A stretch of DNA of 64,000 nucleotides from Sulfotelmatobacter sp963788225. GTDB taxonomy: Bacteria; Acidobacteriota; Terriglobia; Terriglobales; Acidobacteriaceae. Below the pieces are notes generated by a model, which was not told where the DNA came from, did no database searches, and saw only the letters and a list, made by a program, of their open reading frames with translations. The position numbers and the translations under genes are program-made. Shown piece by piece: positions 25,307 to 34,306 of the stretch. Location: contig CAWBGI010000007.1 of assembly GCA_963788225.1 (NCBI GenBank), forward strand, positions 385,519 through 449,518. The letters run 5' to 3'. Positions within the stretch are counted from its first letter, which is position 1, and every line of letters starts with the position of its first letter.

Positions 25307-27322
25307 ATGAAGTCGCGCGTTCTGCTGTTCGCGGTGTTAGGCGCTCTGTTCTTCGTGGGGTTGACAGCTACTTGCGCTGCCTCCACGGATTACACGATCA
25401 GCGTGGCGGTCACCGGCCTCACAGGAACGCTGGTGATGCACGACAACAAGGGCGACCTATTGACCTTCACCACAAACGATACGCAAACCTTCGCCACGTC
25501 GTACGCGAGCGGTTCGAACTATACCGTGAATGTCAGGACTCCTCCTACCGGGCAGACTTGCACGCTAAGCAGCAACGCTAAAGGCACGATCACCTCGAAC
25601 ATCACGGTCACGGCCACGTGCGCAAAAACTGTGAATTATAAAATTAGCGTCGCGGTCACCGGCCTTGTAGGAACGCTTGTCGTACAAGACAGCAAGGGCG
25701 ACACATTAACCTTTACCACGAACAACACTCAAACCTTCGCCAAAGCCTACCCCAGTGGCTCGGCCTACACCGTGACGGTCGTGACTCAGCCCGCCGGCCA
25801 GACCTGCACGCTGAGCAGCAACGCCAGCGGAAACATCACCTCGAACATTACGGTAACGGCTACCTGTACTACGAACGTGGTGAATTACACGATCAGCGTC
25901 GCGGTCACCGGACTTACAGGAACGCTGGTGGTGCAGGACAATTTAGGCGCCACATTGACCTTTACCACGAACACGACTCAGACATTCTCCACGTCTTATG
26001 CGAGCGGTTCGACGTACTCGGTCACAGTGCAAACTCAGCCTGCCGGCCAGACCTGCACGCTAAGCAGCAATGCCAGCGGAACCATCGCTTCGAACATTAC
26101 CGTGACCGCCACCTGCTCGGCCACGACTTACACGGTCAGCGTCGCAGTGACCGGGCTTTCCGGAACGGTGATCATGCAGGACGATCAAGGCGCCACCTTA
26201 ACCTTCACCAGCAGTAACACCCAATCGTTTGCGAATACATACGCCAGCGGCGCACCGTACACAGTAAGTGTTGTCAGCCAGCCGTCAGCACAGTCTTGTA
26301 TCCCCACTTACTCCAGCGGAACTATCACCTCTAACATCACGATCTCTGCCACCTGCGCGACGGGGTCCACCCGTCAATTAGGCACTATCAGCAACGTCTC
26401 CAGCATTACGTGCAAGGGATCGATCAGAGATGGCGTCTGCCAGCAAATGACGGTTTCGTGCCCCAACGTTCCTGATGTGCTGGCCTTCGTGAAGACCAAT
26501 ACGCCTACGGGAACTTCCCTGGGAACAGTGACCTATACCACTGGCGGCGACGGCATCGGCTTGTATGACACTCAGTTCACTTATGGCAGCACGGCGGTGG
26601 GCAACGTCCTGGCTGCCGGATTCACCACCGTGCAGATTTCGTGGGGAACGCCATTCATTACCGATCAGCCTGACGGCTGGGTGATAGGCTCGGGCGGCGT
26701 GCTCGCAGCGGCCTGCCGGTACGCGACCGTTACGCAGTGGATTTACGACAACATTCAGAACAACACGAGCCTTCCCTACTGCGCTACCGGAAACAGCGGC
26801 GGCGCGGGAGCGCTGGGTTATGCCCTATCACAATATGGTTCCAGCAACATTCTCTCGATGGCGGAAGTCACAAGCGGTCCCCCGACCGGCCGGCTCGATT
26901 GGGGCTGCGGATGCACACAGGGCAAGCTGCCCGTGCAGTGCGGAACGAGCTCTACGCTGGGCACCTGTTTTGGAAAGGCGGATGCGCCCTTCTGGGATCC
27001 GGCCTACAATCCCAGCGAAACTCCTGGAGTGTGTACCAATGCCGTGGACGGTACTCTGCCGCCCGGAGGACTGAACTTTTTCCTGGGAGATAGCGTCGAA
27101 GCGCCGGGGGCCGCGTACAACTTCCCCACCACCTACGTGAACCTGGTATTTGGCAGCGCAGACGACAGCTCTGCCATCGCCATCGGCCAGGATTGGTTCA
27201 ACAACATCACCACCACGAAAGCACAGGCCTGCGTGGCAGGTGGCGAACATGCGATGGCGAATACGCTTGCCGGGGCACAGCAAATTGCGAACGACCTGAT
27301 CAATCTCTGCAAATTGCAGTAG
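25307..27322 (+). CDS. secreted alpha/beta-hydrolase with four tandem N-terminal repeats
   Basis: A 671-residue exported protein; ATG at 25307 follows GGAGGG. The signal peptide is MKSRVLLFAVLGALFFVGL. Four nearly identical domains of about 80 residues follow (starting near 25388, 25630, 25882, 26126). Each runs from YTISVAVTGLTGTLV through QPAGQTCTLSSN to ITVTATC with two paired Cys. The last 315 residues resemble an alpha/beta-hydrolase: nucleophile elbow ATGNSGGAGALG, a possible acid in FGSADDSS, and a His in GGEHAM. Cysteines are frequent, as in secreted esterases. The repeats look like beta-sandwich spacers or carbohydrate-binding modules. Substrate unknown. Confidence 0.72.
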   Translation: MKSRVLLFAVLGALFFVGLTATCAASTDYTISVAVTGLTGTLVMHDNKGDLLTFTTNDTQTFATSYASGSNYTVNVRTPPTGQTCTLSSNAKGTITSNITVTATCAKTVNYKISVAVTGLVGTLVVQDSKGDTLTFTTNNTQTFAKAYPSGSAYTVTVVTQPAGQTCTLSSNASGNITSNITVTATCTTNVVNYTISVAVTGLTGTLVVQDNLGATLTFTTNTTQTFSTSYASGSTYSVTVQTQPAGQTCTLSSNASGTIASNITVTATCSATTYTVSVAVTGLSGTVIMQDDQGATLTFTSSNTQSFANTYASGAPYTVSVVSQPSAQSCIPTYSSGTITSNITISATCATGSTRQLGTISNVSSITCKGSIRDGVCQQMTVSCPNVPDVLAFVKTNTPTGTSLGTVTYTTGGDGIGLYDTQFTYGSTAVGNVLAAGFTTVQISWGTPFITDQPDGWVIGSGGVLAAACRYATVTQWIYDNIQNNTSLPYCATGNSGGAGALGYALSQYGSSNILSMAEVTSGPPTGRLDWGCGCTQGKLPVQCGTSSTLGTCFGKADAPFWDPAYNPSETPGVCTNAVDGTLPPGGLNFFLGDSVEAPGAAYNFPTTYVNLVFGSADDSSAIAIGQDWFNNITTTKAQACVAGGEHAMANTLAGAQQIANDLINLCKLQ

Positions 27323-27521
27323 AGACGAAAAGATAGTGGCAGCGTTGATCGCTGCCCATGAGATTTGGCCACGGAGCCGTGGTTGGAGGCTCTTGCTTCC
27401 TGGATTTTTCCTAATCGTCATCGAGCGGAATCCCGCTCCAAATTCTCGTGGCGCGGCAGTATGCAAATTCCTTCATCTTGACGAGCTCACGAGCCGAGTG
27501 CACACTCTCCCGTGGAAGCCA

Positions 27522-28613
27522 ATGCAATCTAACCATCTCTTTTCGACGGTCGCTATCTCTTTGTTGTTACCGGCTCTCACGGGCGTTGGCGCGGCGCAAA
27601 CGATCTCTAGTTCCGGCAGATCCGCGCCCGCTAGCACGGTCACAAACTTCGACGTGCCGGGCGCTCAAGACACGGAGCCGACCAGCATTAACGCGACGGG
27701 GCAAATCGCCGGCTTATACCAGACTTCCACGGCTCCCTACGTCCACGGATTTTTGCGCCTGGTGAACGGAAACCTGACCACTTTCGACGTTCCCGCAGCT
27801 ACTTCAACCCAACCTGCAGCAATTAATTCTTCTGGTCGGATTATCGGTTCCTATGGAGACGCGCAGTACAACTTTCATGGATTCAGCCGAAGCCTTGGCG
27901 GAGAGCTTGTATACTTCGATGTTCCCGGAGCGACCTCGACGTTTGCTTCTGCAGTGAACGACGATGGACAGGTCGCCGGTAGTTACACTCTCTGCTCGGG
28001 GTGTCAGCTTGCAGGAGGCTTCTTGCGGGATCCGTTGGGCGCGATTACAACGTTCGAGCCGCCCGGAGCCGTCTCGACATCTGCCGCTGGCATCAACGTT
28101 AACGGCGTTATCGCAGGCTCCTATTGGGATGGTGTCATCAACCACGGATTCCTCCGAGACCAGCTTGGCAATTTCACGAGTTTCGATGTCCCGGGGGAAG
28201 GCCAGAGTTATGGTCAAGGCACTGTTACTACCGCGATTAATGACGGCGGCTCCATTACAGGCTTCTACTACGACAGCAACAATGTGTTCCACGGATTCGT
28301 ACGCGATTCCTCCGGCAACTTCACCACTTTCGACGCGCCCCAAGTTGGCACAAGGAAAGACCAAGGTACAATGCCCCTATCCATCAATAGCCAGGGGCAG
28401 ATCAGCGGATGGTATCTTTCGAGTAAGAGCGTATACCGCGGCTTCATTCGCGAAAGCAGCGGCGTCGTCACCGCCTTCATCGATACGAGTGCCAGCACAC
28501 TGCCATACGAAGGGACGCTCCCCCGCAGCATAAACGATAGCGCGAAGATCACGGGCACTTACGCCGATACAAGCAACTTCGGCCACGGGTTCTTGCTCAA
28601 CCGCGAGTACTAA
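27522..28613 (+). CDS. secreted repeat protein of FDVPGA/NxxGQIxGxY type
   Basis: A 363-residue exported protein from the ATG at 27522 (signal MQSNHLFSTVAISLLLPALTGV...AAQ). An earlier in-frame start at 27336 lacks a signal-like beginning. The mature part is about seven imperfect repeats of 45-55 residues, each with FTTFDVPGA, then INxxGQIxGxYxD and HGFLRD. These resemble the extracellular HAF-type propeller repeats seen in many Acidobacteriota and Planctomycetes. A beta-propeller with an adhesion or surface role is likely. It follows the hydrolase gene by 200 bases on the same strand and may share its regulation. Specific function unknown. Confidence 0.7.
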   Translation: MQSNHLFSTVAISLLLPALTGVGAAQTISSSGRSAPASTVTNFDVPGAQDTEPTSINATGQIAGLYQTSTAPYVHGFLRLVNGNLTTFDVPAATSTQPAAINSSGRIIGSYGDAQYNFHGFSRSLGGELVYFDVPGATSTFASAVNDDGQVAGSYTLCSGCQLAGGFLRDPLGAITTFEPPGAVSTSAAGINVNGVIAGSYWDGVINHGFLRDQLGNFTSFDVPGEGQSYGQGTVTTAINDGGSITGFYYDSNNVFHGFVRDSSGNFTTFDAPQVGTRKDQGTMPLSINSQGQISGWYLSSKSVYRGFIRESSGVVTAFIDTSASTLPYEGTLPRSINDSAKITGTYADTSNFGHGFLLNREY

Positions 28614-28666
28614 TGCCCCCGGCCAGAAACGGTGTTTTCTACGTCGCCACAATCTGTTCTTAGATC

Positions 28667-30484
28667 TCAGCGTTGCGGCAACGGTGGCAGCGCCACCTTC
28701 CGCTGAATTCCCGCGCCCTCGACGATTGTGTAGATGAAATCCGCCGCCACATTGTGCAGGACTTCGGTTTCGCCATTCGGCCAGCGAATGCTTACTTCGC
28801 TCATCTTGTCGTTGGCCGCCAGACCAAAGTGCAAGCGCAAATCATTCTGCGAGAGGTAGCTGGCGCCGCCGCGCACTTCGCTGAACTGCACCAGCGTACC
28901 TGCTTTCACTGTGACTCGCGCGCCGATCGCGGCTTTGTTGCTTTTCGTTCCAACCAGCTTGAAGAGCACGCGGTGATTCGGGTTGACGGTGCGATTCAGC
29001 AATAGCGATGGCGGCTCGCCCACGTTCAGCACCACAATATCGACATTGCCGTCGCTGTTGATGTCTCCAAAAGCCGCGCCGCGCCTCGATTGCGGAGGCA
29101 TATTCGCAAACACCGAAGAAATATCTTCGAAGGTTCCGTCTCGATGGTTGCGGAAGAGCAGCATAGGTTGGCGGTAAGGCGTGCCGCCGGGGATCGTATC
29201 CACCTGGGGATAGACGTGGCCGTTGGCGATGAAAAGATCGAGCCAGCCGTCGTTGTCCATGTCGAAGAATGCCGTGCCCCAACTCACGTAAGGATAAGTC
29301 GGCTTCATCAGCTTCGCGCGCAAGCTAACGTCGGCGAAGTTATCTTTGCCCAGGTTGTGATAGAGGGTTGAGCCTTGCTCGACAAAATTTGTGACAATCA
29401 TCGACAGGCGGCCTTCGTGAAGATAATCACCCCAGTCGACGCCCATCGAGCCTTGCTCCAAGCCGTCGCCGCTTAGCGCAACGCCGTCGAGCAGGCCCAC
29501 GTCTTCAAACGTTCCGTCATGCTTGTTGCGATACAGAAAATTCGGTCCAGCATCGTTCGCCACATAAAGATCGGGCCAGCCGTCGTTGTCGTAATCGCCC
29601 CAGGTCGCACCTAATCCGTAATAGTGATGCGGATCGTCCACGCCCGATTTCTTCGAAACTTCTTCGAAGGTGCCGTCGCCTTTGTTGTGAAACAGCAAAT
29701 CCGATTCGCCGGGCATGCCCCACGGGCCGCATTGCACCAGCACTCCCTTGAAGCGGCAGAAACGCGGATCGTTGCCGAACTGCGGCAGGTTGTCGATATC
29801 GACGTGCACGTAGCGCGAGACAAAAAGATCGACGCGGCCGTCGCGATCGTAATCGGCCCAGGCCGCTCCGGTACTGAATCCGCCCGCGCCTACGCCGGCC
29901 TTTTCGGTTACGTCCTCAAACTTGCAGTGGCCCAGATTGTGATAGAGCGCGTTGCCGCCGTAGCCGGTGACGTAGATGTCTTGTAATCCGTCGTTATCGT
30001 AATCGGCCACGGCCACGCCCATGCCCCAGCCTTTGTGCGTGAGGCCGGCGGAGGTGGTGATGTCGGTGAAATGGATCTCGTTATTCTTGGGATCAGTATT
30101 CTTGGGATCAGTATTCTTGAGATCAGTATTCTTGGGACCGGTATCCTGATGATAGAGCGTAATCATCAAATCGCCGCCCGCGCGAAAGCGCTGCACTGTG
30201 GAGCCGTTGACGGTGATGATGTCGAGTCTGCCGTCGTTGTCGCAGTCGATCAGGCCCACGCCTCCGCTCATGGATTCGACGATGTACTTTTTATCGGGAG
30301 AAGAAATGTGCGGGACGGTTAGGCCGGCTTTCTGTGCGACGTCTTCGAACTGCGGCAGGGATTGTACTTTGTCGGTAGGTGAAGTCGCGGGAGCCTTGGC
30401 AGGAGCCGACTGTGCCGACATTATCGCGGTCAGCAGCAAGCCCGTCCACAGAGAAAGAGTCCAGAGGGAAAGCGGGGATCGCAT
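28667..30484 (-). CDS. CRTAC1-family FG-GAP/ASPIC-UnbV exported protein (second locus)
   Basis: A 605-residue exported protein with a signal peptide ending near IMSAQSA. The mature part has a Pro/Ala-rich linker, then FG-GAP units (GLIDCDNDGRLDIITVNG, WADYDRDGRVDLFVSRY, FFDMDNDGWLDLFIANG and others) and a C-terminal ASPIC/UnbV segment (IGARVTVKAGTLVQ...IRWPNGETEVLHN). It parallels the 588-residue protein at 18860 but stands alone, convergent with the repeat protein. A 15-base tandem repeat at 30083-30142 encodes a run of N-T-D-P-K units in the second blade. Calcium-binding propeller; partner and role unknown. Confidence 0.82.
   Translation of the reverse strand: MRSPLSLWTLSLWTGLLLTAIMSAQSAPAKAPATSPTDKVQSLPQFEDVAQKAGLTVPHISSPDKKYIVESMSGGVGLIDCDNDGRLDIITVNGSTVQRFRAGGDLMITLYHQDTGPKNTDLKNTDPKNTDPKNNEIHFTDITTSAGLTHKGWGMGVAVADYDNDGLQDIYVTGYGGNALYHNLGHCKFEDVTEKAGVGAGGFSTGAAWADYDRDGRVDLFVSRYVHVDIDNLPQFGNDPRFCRFKGVLVQCGPWGMPGESDLLFHNKGDGTFEEVSKKSGVDDPHHYYGLGATWGDYDNDGWPDLYVANDAGPNFLYRNKHDGTFEDVGLLDGVALSGDGLEQGSMGVDWGDYLHEGRLSMIVTNFVEQGSTLYHNLGKDNFADVSLRAKLMKPTYPYVSWGTAFFDMDNDGWLDLFIANGHVYPQVDTIPGGTPYRQPMLLFRNHRDGTFEDISSVFANMPPQSRRGAAFGDINSDGNVDIVVLNVGEPPSLLLNRTVNPNHRVLFKLVGTKSNKAAIGARVTVKAGTLVQFSEVRGGASYLSQNDLRLHFGLAANDKMSEVSIRWPNGETEVLHNVAADFIYTIVEGAGIQRKVALPPLPQR
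30083..30142. repeat. four 15-base tandem repeats within a CRTAC1 gene
   Basis: Unit ATTCTTGGGATCAGT on the plus strand at 30083, 30098, 30113 and 30128, the last two with one to three changes. In-frame (15 = 5 codons), encoding repeats of N-T-D-P-K on the minus strand. Copy number is likely to vary between strains. Confidence 0.85.
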
Positions 30485-30557
30485 AGGGGAGAAATCGATT
30501 ATACAGCGCGGTCCGCCAACGGATCGCGAGCGGTGAGGATGTTACGCGCAAAACAAA

Positions 30558-30590
30558 ACGCCCCAAGACTCAGTTTGAGTCACGGAGCGT
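30558..30590 (-). terminator. intrinsic terminator after pncB (or attenuator before CRTAC1 gene)
   Basis: Read on the minus strand, ACGCTCC pairs with GGGGCGT, an inner GACTC/GAGTC stem closes an AAACT loop, and TTTGTTTTG follows. It lies 142 bases after the pncB stop and 74 bases before the CRTAC1 start. The 140 bases between pncB and the hairpin (30591-30731) hold no gene. Confidence 0.65.
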
Positions 30591-30731
30591 ATGTTGATCA
30601 GCCCTCCCCCAAGTGCTGCTCAAGTAGGAGAGTATCGCAGAGGGGCAAACTCGTATATGGCCCGAGCGTGCTATTACCTGGCACGAACGGGTGGTGTCTT
30701 TCTGCGTACTATAACCCCTCGCACCAAAGCA

Positions 30732-32114
30732 TTACGTGATCACTGGAATGTTGGTAACCCCGGCGGTGCCGAAAATCCGCCGGTAGCGCTCGATTTCCGA
30801 GGACGGCCCAAGCGCTTTCGCATAATTGTCGGAGAGCTTCACCGCTGGGCGGCCTTCGACGCTGGAGACTTTGCTGATCAGGCTGATGGGATCGAAGCCG
30901 CCATCGCCGCTAGGGTCGCAGCCGCGAAAATCGTTAGTCAGCAGCGTGCCCCAGCCTGCGCTGAAGCGAATGCGGCGGCCGGGAATCCACTTGCGCCGGT
31001 CGCGGAAATCGTCCCCACTTGAAATATCCTTCACAGTAGTCCCGCCGGCAAAAGTTCCGCCAAAGTATGCGTGCAAGCCCAGGATGTCATCGACGTCGAG
31101 TGCATCGGAAGCGATGATCAATTTGTCGCGTGGGTCGCGGCCGCGGGCTTGCAACCATTCGATATATTCATCTCCGGCTATATACGGATCTTTGCTGTCG
31201 ATACGCTGGCCGGTCCAATCGGCAGCCCAGTCGGGCGCGCCTTCGAGAAATTGCGTAGTGCCAAAAGTATCGGGCAACATAATACGCAGCGCGCCGTCGT
31301 AAGTTTGCTGCCACATCTCGAGGGTACGGTACTGAGAAGCTTTTAGAGCGTCGTCATCCGGCGCCAGCGCCGCGAGGACCATGGGAATCTCGTGCGCGTT
31401 GGTTCCAATCGCTTCCAGGTCATGCTTGTGGGCGAGAAAGGCATTCGAGGTTCCGGTAAAGCCGCTCCCCAAGTTTGCCGCCATCGCCTCGACCACGTAC
31501 TCCTGCCAGAGAAAGCTGTGGCGCCGCCGGGTTCCGAAGTCGGCGACACTGAGATTTGGCACGCCGCGCAGGCGCTCGATCTTGTTCCATAGTTTGGTCT
31601 TCGCCTTGGCGTAGAGAATGTCGAGGCCAAACTCGCTCAGCTTTTTCAGATTGGCCCGCGTGCGCAGTTCGTTGATGATGGAGAGCGAGTAAAGCTCCCA
31701 CATCGTGGTATCGGTCCAGAGGCCGTCGAAGGATAAATGAAAGTGGCCGTCCTTTACCGAGAGTTCGTAGTCCGATAATCGAAAATCGCGTTCCAGCCAT
31801 TCCAGAAATGCGGGCTCGAAGATTCCGCGCCGGCCATAGAATGTGTTGCCGGCCAGCCACACTAACTCGGACCGGCGAAAACGGACGTTGCGCGCGTGAT
31901 CGAGCTGCTCAATCAACTCCTCGTGCGCAAAAGTGTTGACGGGACCGTTGGCCGAACGGTTGTACAACGTGAACTGCACATGCGTCTTGGGGTAATGCTT
32001 CCAGATAAACTGCAGCATCAGCAGTTTGTAGAAGTCAGTGTCGAGCAGAGACCGCGTGACCGGGTCAAGTTCCCAGTTGTGATTGTGCGCCCGCTCCGCG
32101 AAGTTCACGATCAT
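30732..32114 (-). CDS. pncB: nicotinate phosphoribosyltransferase
   Basis: A 460-residue enzyme converting nicotinate, PRPP and ATP to nicotinate mononucleotide for NAD salvage. The N-terminus RSLLDTDFYKLLMLQFIWKHYP matches the PncB signature. GTSNAFLAHKHDLEAIGTNAHEIPM contains the GTxAHE segment, whose His is phosphorylated in characterised enzymes. The C-terminal half has IIASDALDVDDILGLHAYFGG, the phosphoribosyl-binding region, and SAGWGTLLTNDF. Length fits bacterial PncB (about 400-490). Monocistronic; preceded by an inverted-arm repeat in its upstream region. Confidence 0.93.
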   Translation of the reverse strand: MIVNFAERAHNHNWELDPVTRSLLDTDFYKLLMLQFIWKHYPKTHVQFTLYNRSANGPVNTFAHEELIEQLDHARNVRFRRSELVWLAGNTFYGRRGIFEPAFLEWLERDFRLSDYELSVKDGHFHLSFDGLWTDTTMWELYSLSIINELRTRANLKKLSEFGLDILYAKAKTKLWNKIERLRGVPNLSVADFGTRRRHSFLWQEYVVEAMAANLGSGFTGTSNAFLAHKHDLEAIGTNAHEIPMVLAALAPDDDALKASQYRTLEMWQQTYDGALRIMLPDTFGTTQFLEGAPDWAADWTGQRIDSKDPYIAGDEYIEWLQARGRDPRDKLIIASDALDVDDILGLHAYFGGTFAGGTTVKDISSGDDFRDRRKWIPGRRIRFSAGWGTLLTNDFRGCDPSGDGGFDPISLISKVSSVEGRPAVKLSDNYAKALGPSSEIERYRRIFGTAGVTNIPVIT

Positions 32115-32164
32115 TCATTAGTATCCTCATATGGCGTGGCGACAAAAGCAAATCAGCAAACTCC

Positions 32165-32278
32165 GGTTTCCCTCCGCGGCCGTTCTCCGTGACCTCCGCG
32201 ATGAGAGCCTCGTGAGGCGCGACACCTGACAAAATCTTAACGCGGAGATCGCTGAGAATGGCCGCGGAGGTCGCGGAA
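32165..32278. repeat. inverted-arm repeat, CCGCGGAGGTC type
   Basis: Left arm near 32165-32200 (CCTCCGCGGCCGTTCTCCGT) and right arm near 32240-32278 (GAGAATGGCCGCGGAGGTC) are inverted. It begins about 17 bases beyond the stop of the winged-helix gene (32295) and lies upstream of pncB. Confidence 0.65.
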
Positions 32279-32294
32279 TAACAAAATCTTCAAC

Positions 32295-33453
32295 TTAGAT
32301 GACATTGAATCCCAGGTCGCTCTGGAAGAAATGGGCCAGCCGCTCAGCCTCCTGCACAATCCCGGCTCGCTCTGACTTGGAGAGCTTGCCGAACGGCTCG
32401 ACGTTTACCAGCAGTTTCTTGCCTTGAAGTTTGTAAGACCACACACCTTCAACCGCGCCGTCGATGAGCACCACGGGCGATATCCAGCCCTGATTGCGGT
32501 AAACGCGCTTGTAGTGCTTCGCGCTGAGTAGATGATCTTTTTCGCGATGAGCGAGCAGATAGGAATCGAAGTACGGCAGCAGGCGGACGCAAGGTTCCTT
32601 TGCCGCACGACTGTTTAGAGCCGGGACATCCTCGAGCAGCAGGAAACACCTGCTCCCGTCACTGGGAATCTCCGCCAGTTCGGCCTCGATCAGCGCAAAG
32701 AGCGTTTTCACTTCCCGCATTGGGATGCCCGCCCAGTGCGAAAAATCGTGCAAGGTCGCAGGGCCGTAGGTGCGCAAATATTTTCGCAAGAGCCCGCACT
32801 GCGCCTCCGTCGCCGACATCAACTGAAGATTCAAATTTGGCAGCCAATGGTCCGTGCGGATGAAAACGACTTCGTTGCCCTCACCACGTCCGTAACAGAT
32901 TAGTCCATCTGCAACTGGCAAACGAACCAGACTCCAGGAGTTCTCCATCCAGAAACGCACTCGCTTGTTCGCTTTCGGACGAATGGCGGCAGCGATAGCA
33001 GGTCTGCGAAGCGGACCCGCAGAGAGAGTTTGCATGATCAACTGGATAAGAGCTTCGCTTTCATCGCACGTAAATGCCACATCTGTCCATGACGCGCAGC
33101 GCCTGAGCGAGACGGCTTGGTCTGAGCGCGGCAATGTAGAGTGGGAATTCATCGGCAGGAATAAGATGCAGCGTCTGGCGCATGAGGGAGGTCTTGACCA
33201 GCCTGCGACTCTTCCACAGCTCACTCTCAACTTCGGCGCGCGTGATGGCATGATTGCGCGTCCAAAGCTGAAGATAGGCCGCCGACATGACCTGCGCCTG
33301 CACACCGCACACGTCGCGGCAGATGGTGACTGCATCTTCGGGAGGTTCATCCAGCAGATGGTGGCGTCGCAGCCGGAAGCTCGCGATCGCCTCGGCCGAA
33401 GCCGCAACGGAGTTTTCTGCATTCGCCACCCGTGCACCCGGTCTCGCGTTCAT
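32295..33453 (-). pseudogene. winged-helix DNA-binding (AlkZ/YcaQ-like) protein, split by one-base frameshift
   Basis: The family is winged-helix domain (HTH_42) proteins related to the YcaQ/AlkZ DNA glycosylases. The N-terminal part (33453 to 33061) reads ...FRLRRHHLLDEP, VCGVQAQVMSAAYLQLW, LVKTSLMRQTLHLIPADEF and stops at TGA 33063-33061. The rest continues in the neighbouring frame from about 33070: DESEALIQLIMQTLSAG, then VRLPYFDSYLLAHRE-like and LIDGAVEGVW to 32295. One extra base, most simply a T in the TTT run near 33069-33071, explains it. The start ATG is four bases past the stop of the sugar permease gene, so the reading was coupled to the ABC operon. It could be true decay or a sequencing error. 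Confidence 0.78.
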
Positions 33454-33457
33454 CCAG

Positions 33458-34306
33458 CTATTTCACGGCGCCGACGGTGAAACCGGCGATGAAGCGGTCA
33501 AGAAACAGGTTGTACATGAACGCGATCGGAAGACTGGCGATCAGGCATGCGGCCATTAGCGCTCCCCAGTAGTAGACATCTCCGCGAACCAGAAAGATGG
33601 GGATGCCAGTCCCGATCATCTGATTCGATTCGGAAGAGATAAAGGTCAAGGCATAGACGAATTCCTGCGTCACCAGCGTAAACGAGAAGATCACGACAGT
33701 GAGAATTCCCGAGACGGAGATGGGAATCACCAACTTGACGAAAGCTCCGAAGCGCGTGAGTCCGTCCACCATGGCCGCATCTTCCAACTCCTTGGGGATG
33801 GACTTGAAGAAACCCATCAAAAGCCAGATGGAAAATGGAACGGTGAATGTCGGGTAGACGAGAATCAGCGCCCACAAAGAATCCTGCAGGCCAAGAAACG
33901 CCACCACTCTGGAAAGTGGAATGAAAAGCAAAGTTGGCGGGATGAGATAGGTGAGAAAGATGCCGATGCCAAGACGCTCTCCCCAGCGCCCGGAGAGCCG
34001 GGCGAGTGAATACGCGGCGGGCACGGCCAGCAACAACGTGATGGCAACGACCACAACGCCGACGAATGCGGTATTGCCCAGCCAGCGCACGAATCTGGTT
34101 TCGTTGAAAAGAAACTTCAGATGGTCGAGAGTGGGCTTGGCATTAAAGATGAAGGGATTGTTCTCCATCGTGTAGAGATCGACGTTTTGCTTGAAGCTGG
34201 TAATCAACATCCAATAAAAAGGAAAAGCCAGCAGGATGGTAAACGTCGTCAGCACGAGGATCTGCGCAACTTTTTCCCAAATGCGCGGGGAAATTGCCCT
34301 GGCCAT
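33458..34306 (-). CDS. sugar ABC transporter permease (MalG type)
   Basis: A 282-residue inner-membrane permease of the CUT1 carbohydrate family, with about six helices. The EAA-type coupling loop is ELEDAAMVDGLTRFGAFVKLVIPIS near residues 185-210, and the protein ends FIAGFTVGAVK, a common MalG-type C-terminus. The ATG shares one base with the stop of the first permease gene (TGATG), so the two subunits are made in equal amounts. It pairs with the product of 34306-35220. Confidence 0.9.
   Translation of the reverse strand: MARAISPRIWEKVAQILVLTTFTILLAFPFYWMLITSFKQNVDLYTMENNPFIFNAKPTLDHLKFLFNETRFVRWLGNTAFVGVVVVAITLLLAVPAAYSLARLSGRWGERLGIGIFLTYLIPPTLLFIPLSRVVAFLGLQDSLWALILVYPTFTVPFSIWLLMGFFKSIPKELEDAAMVDGLTRFGAFVKLVIPISVSGILTVVIFSFTLVTQEFVYALTFISSESNQMIGTGIPIFLVRGDVYYWGALMAACLIASLPIAFMYNLFLDRFIAGFTVGAVK

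Noticed and set aside
30591..30731. Cyclic di-GMP riboswitch between pncB and the CRTAC1 gene
   Set aside because: A GGGCAAAC-like string is present, but the rest of the conserved GEMM core is not.
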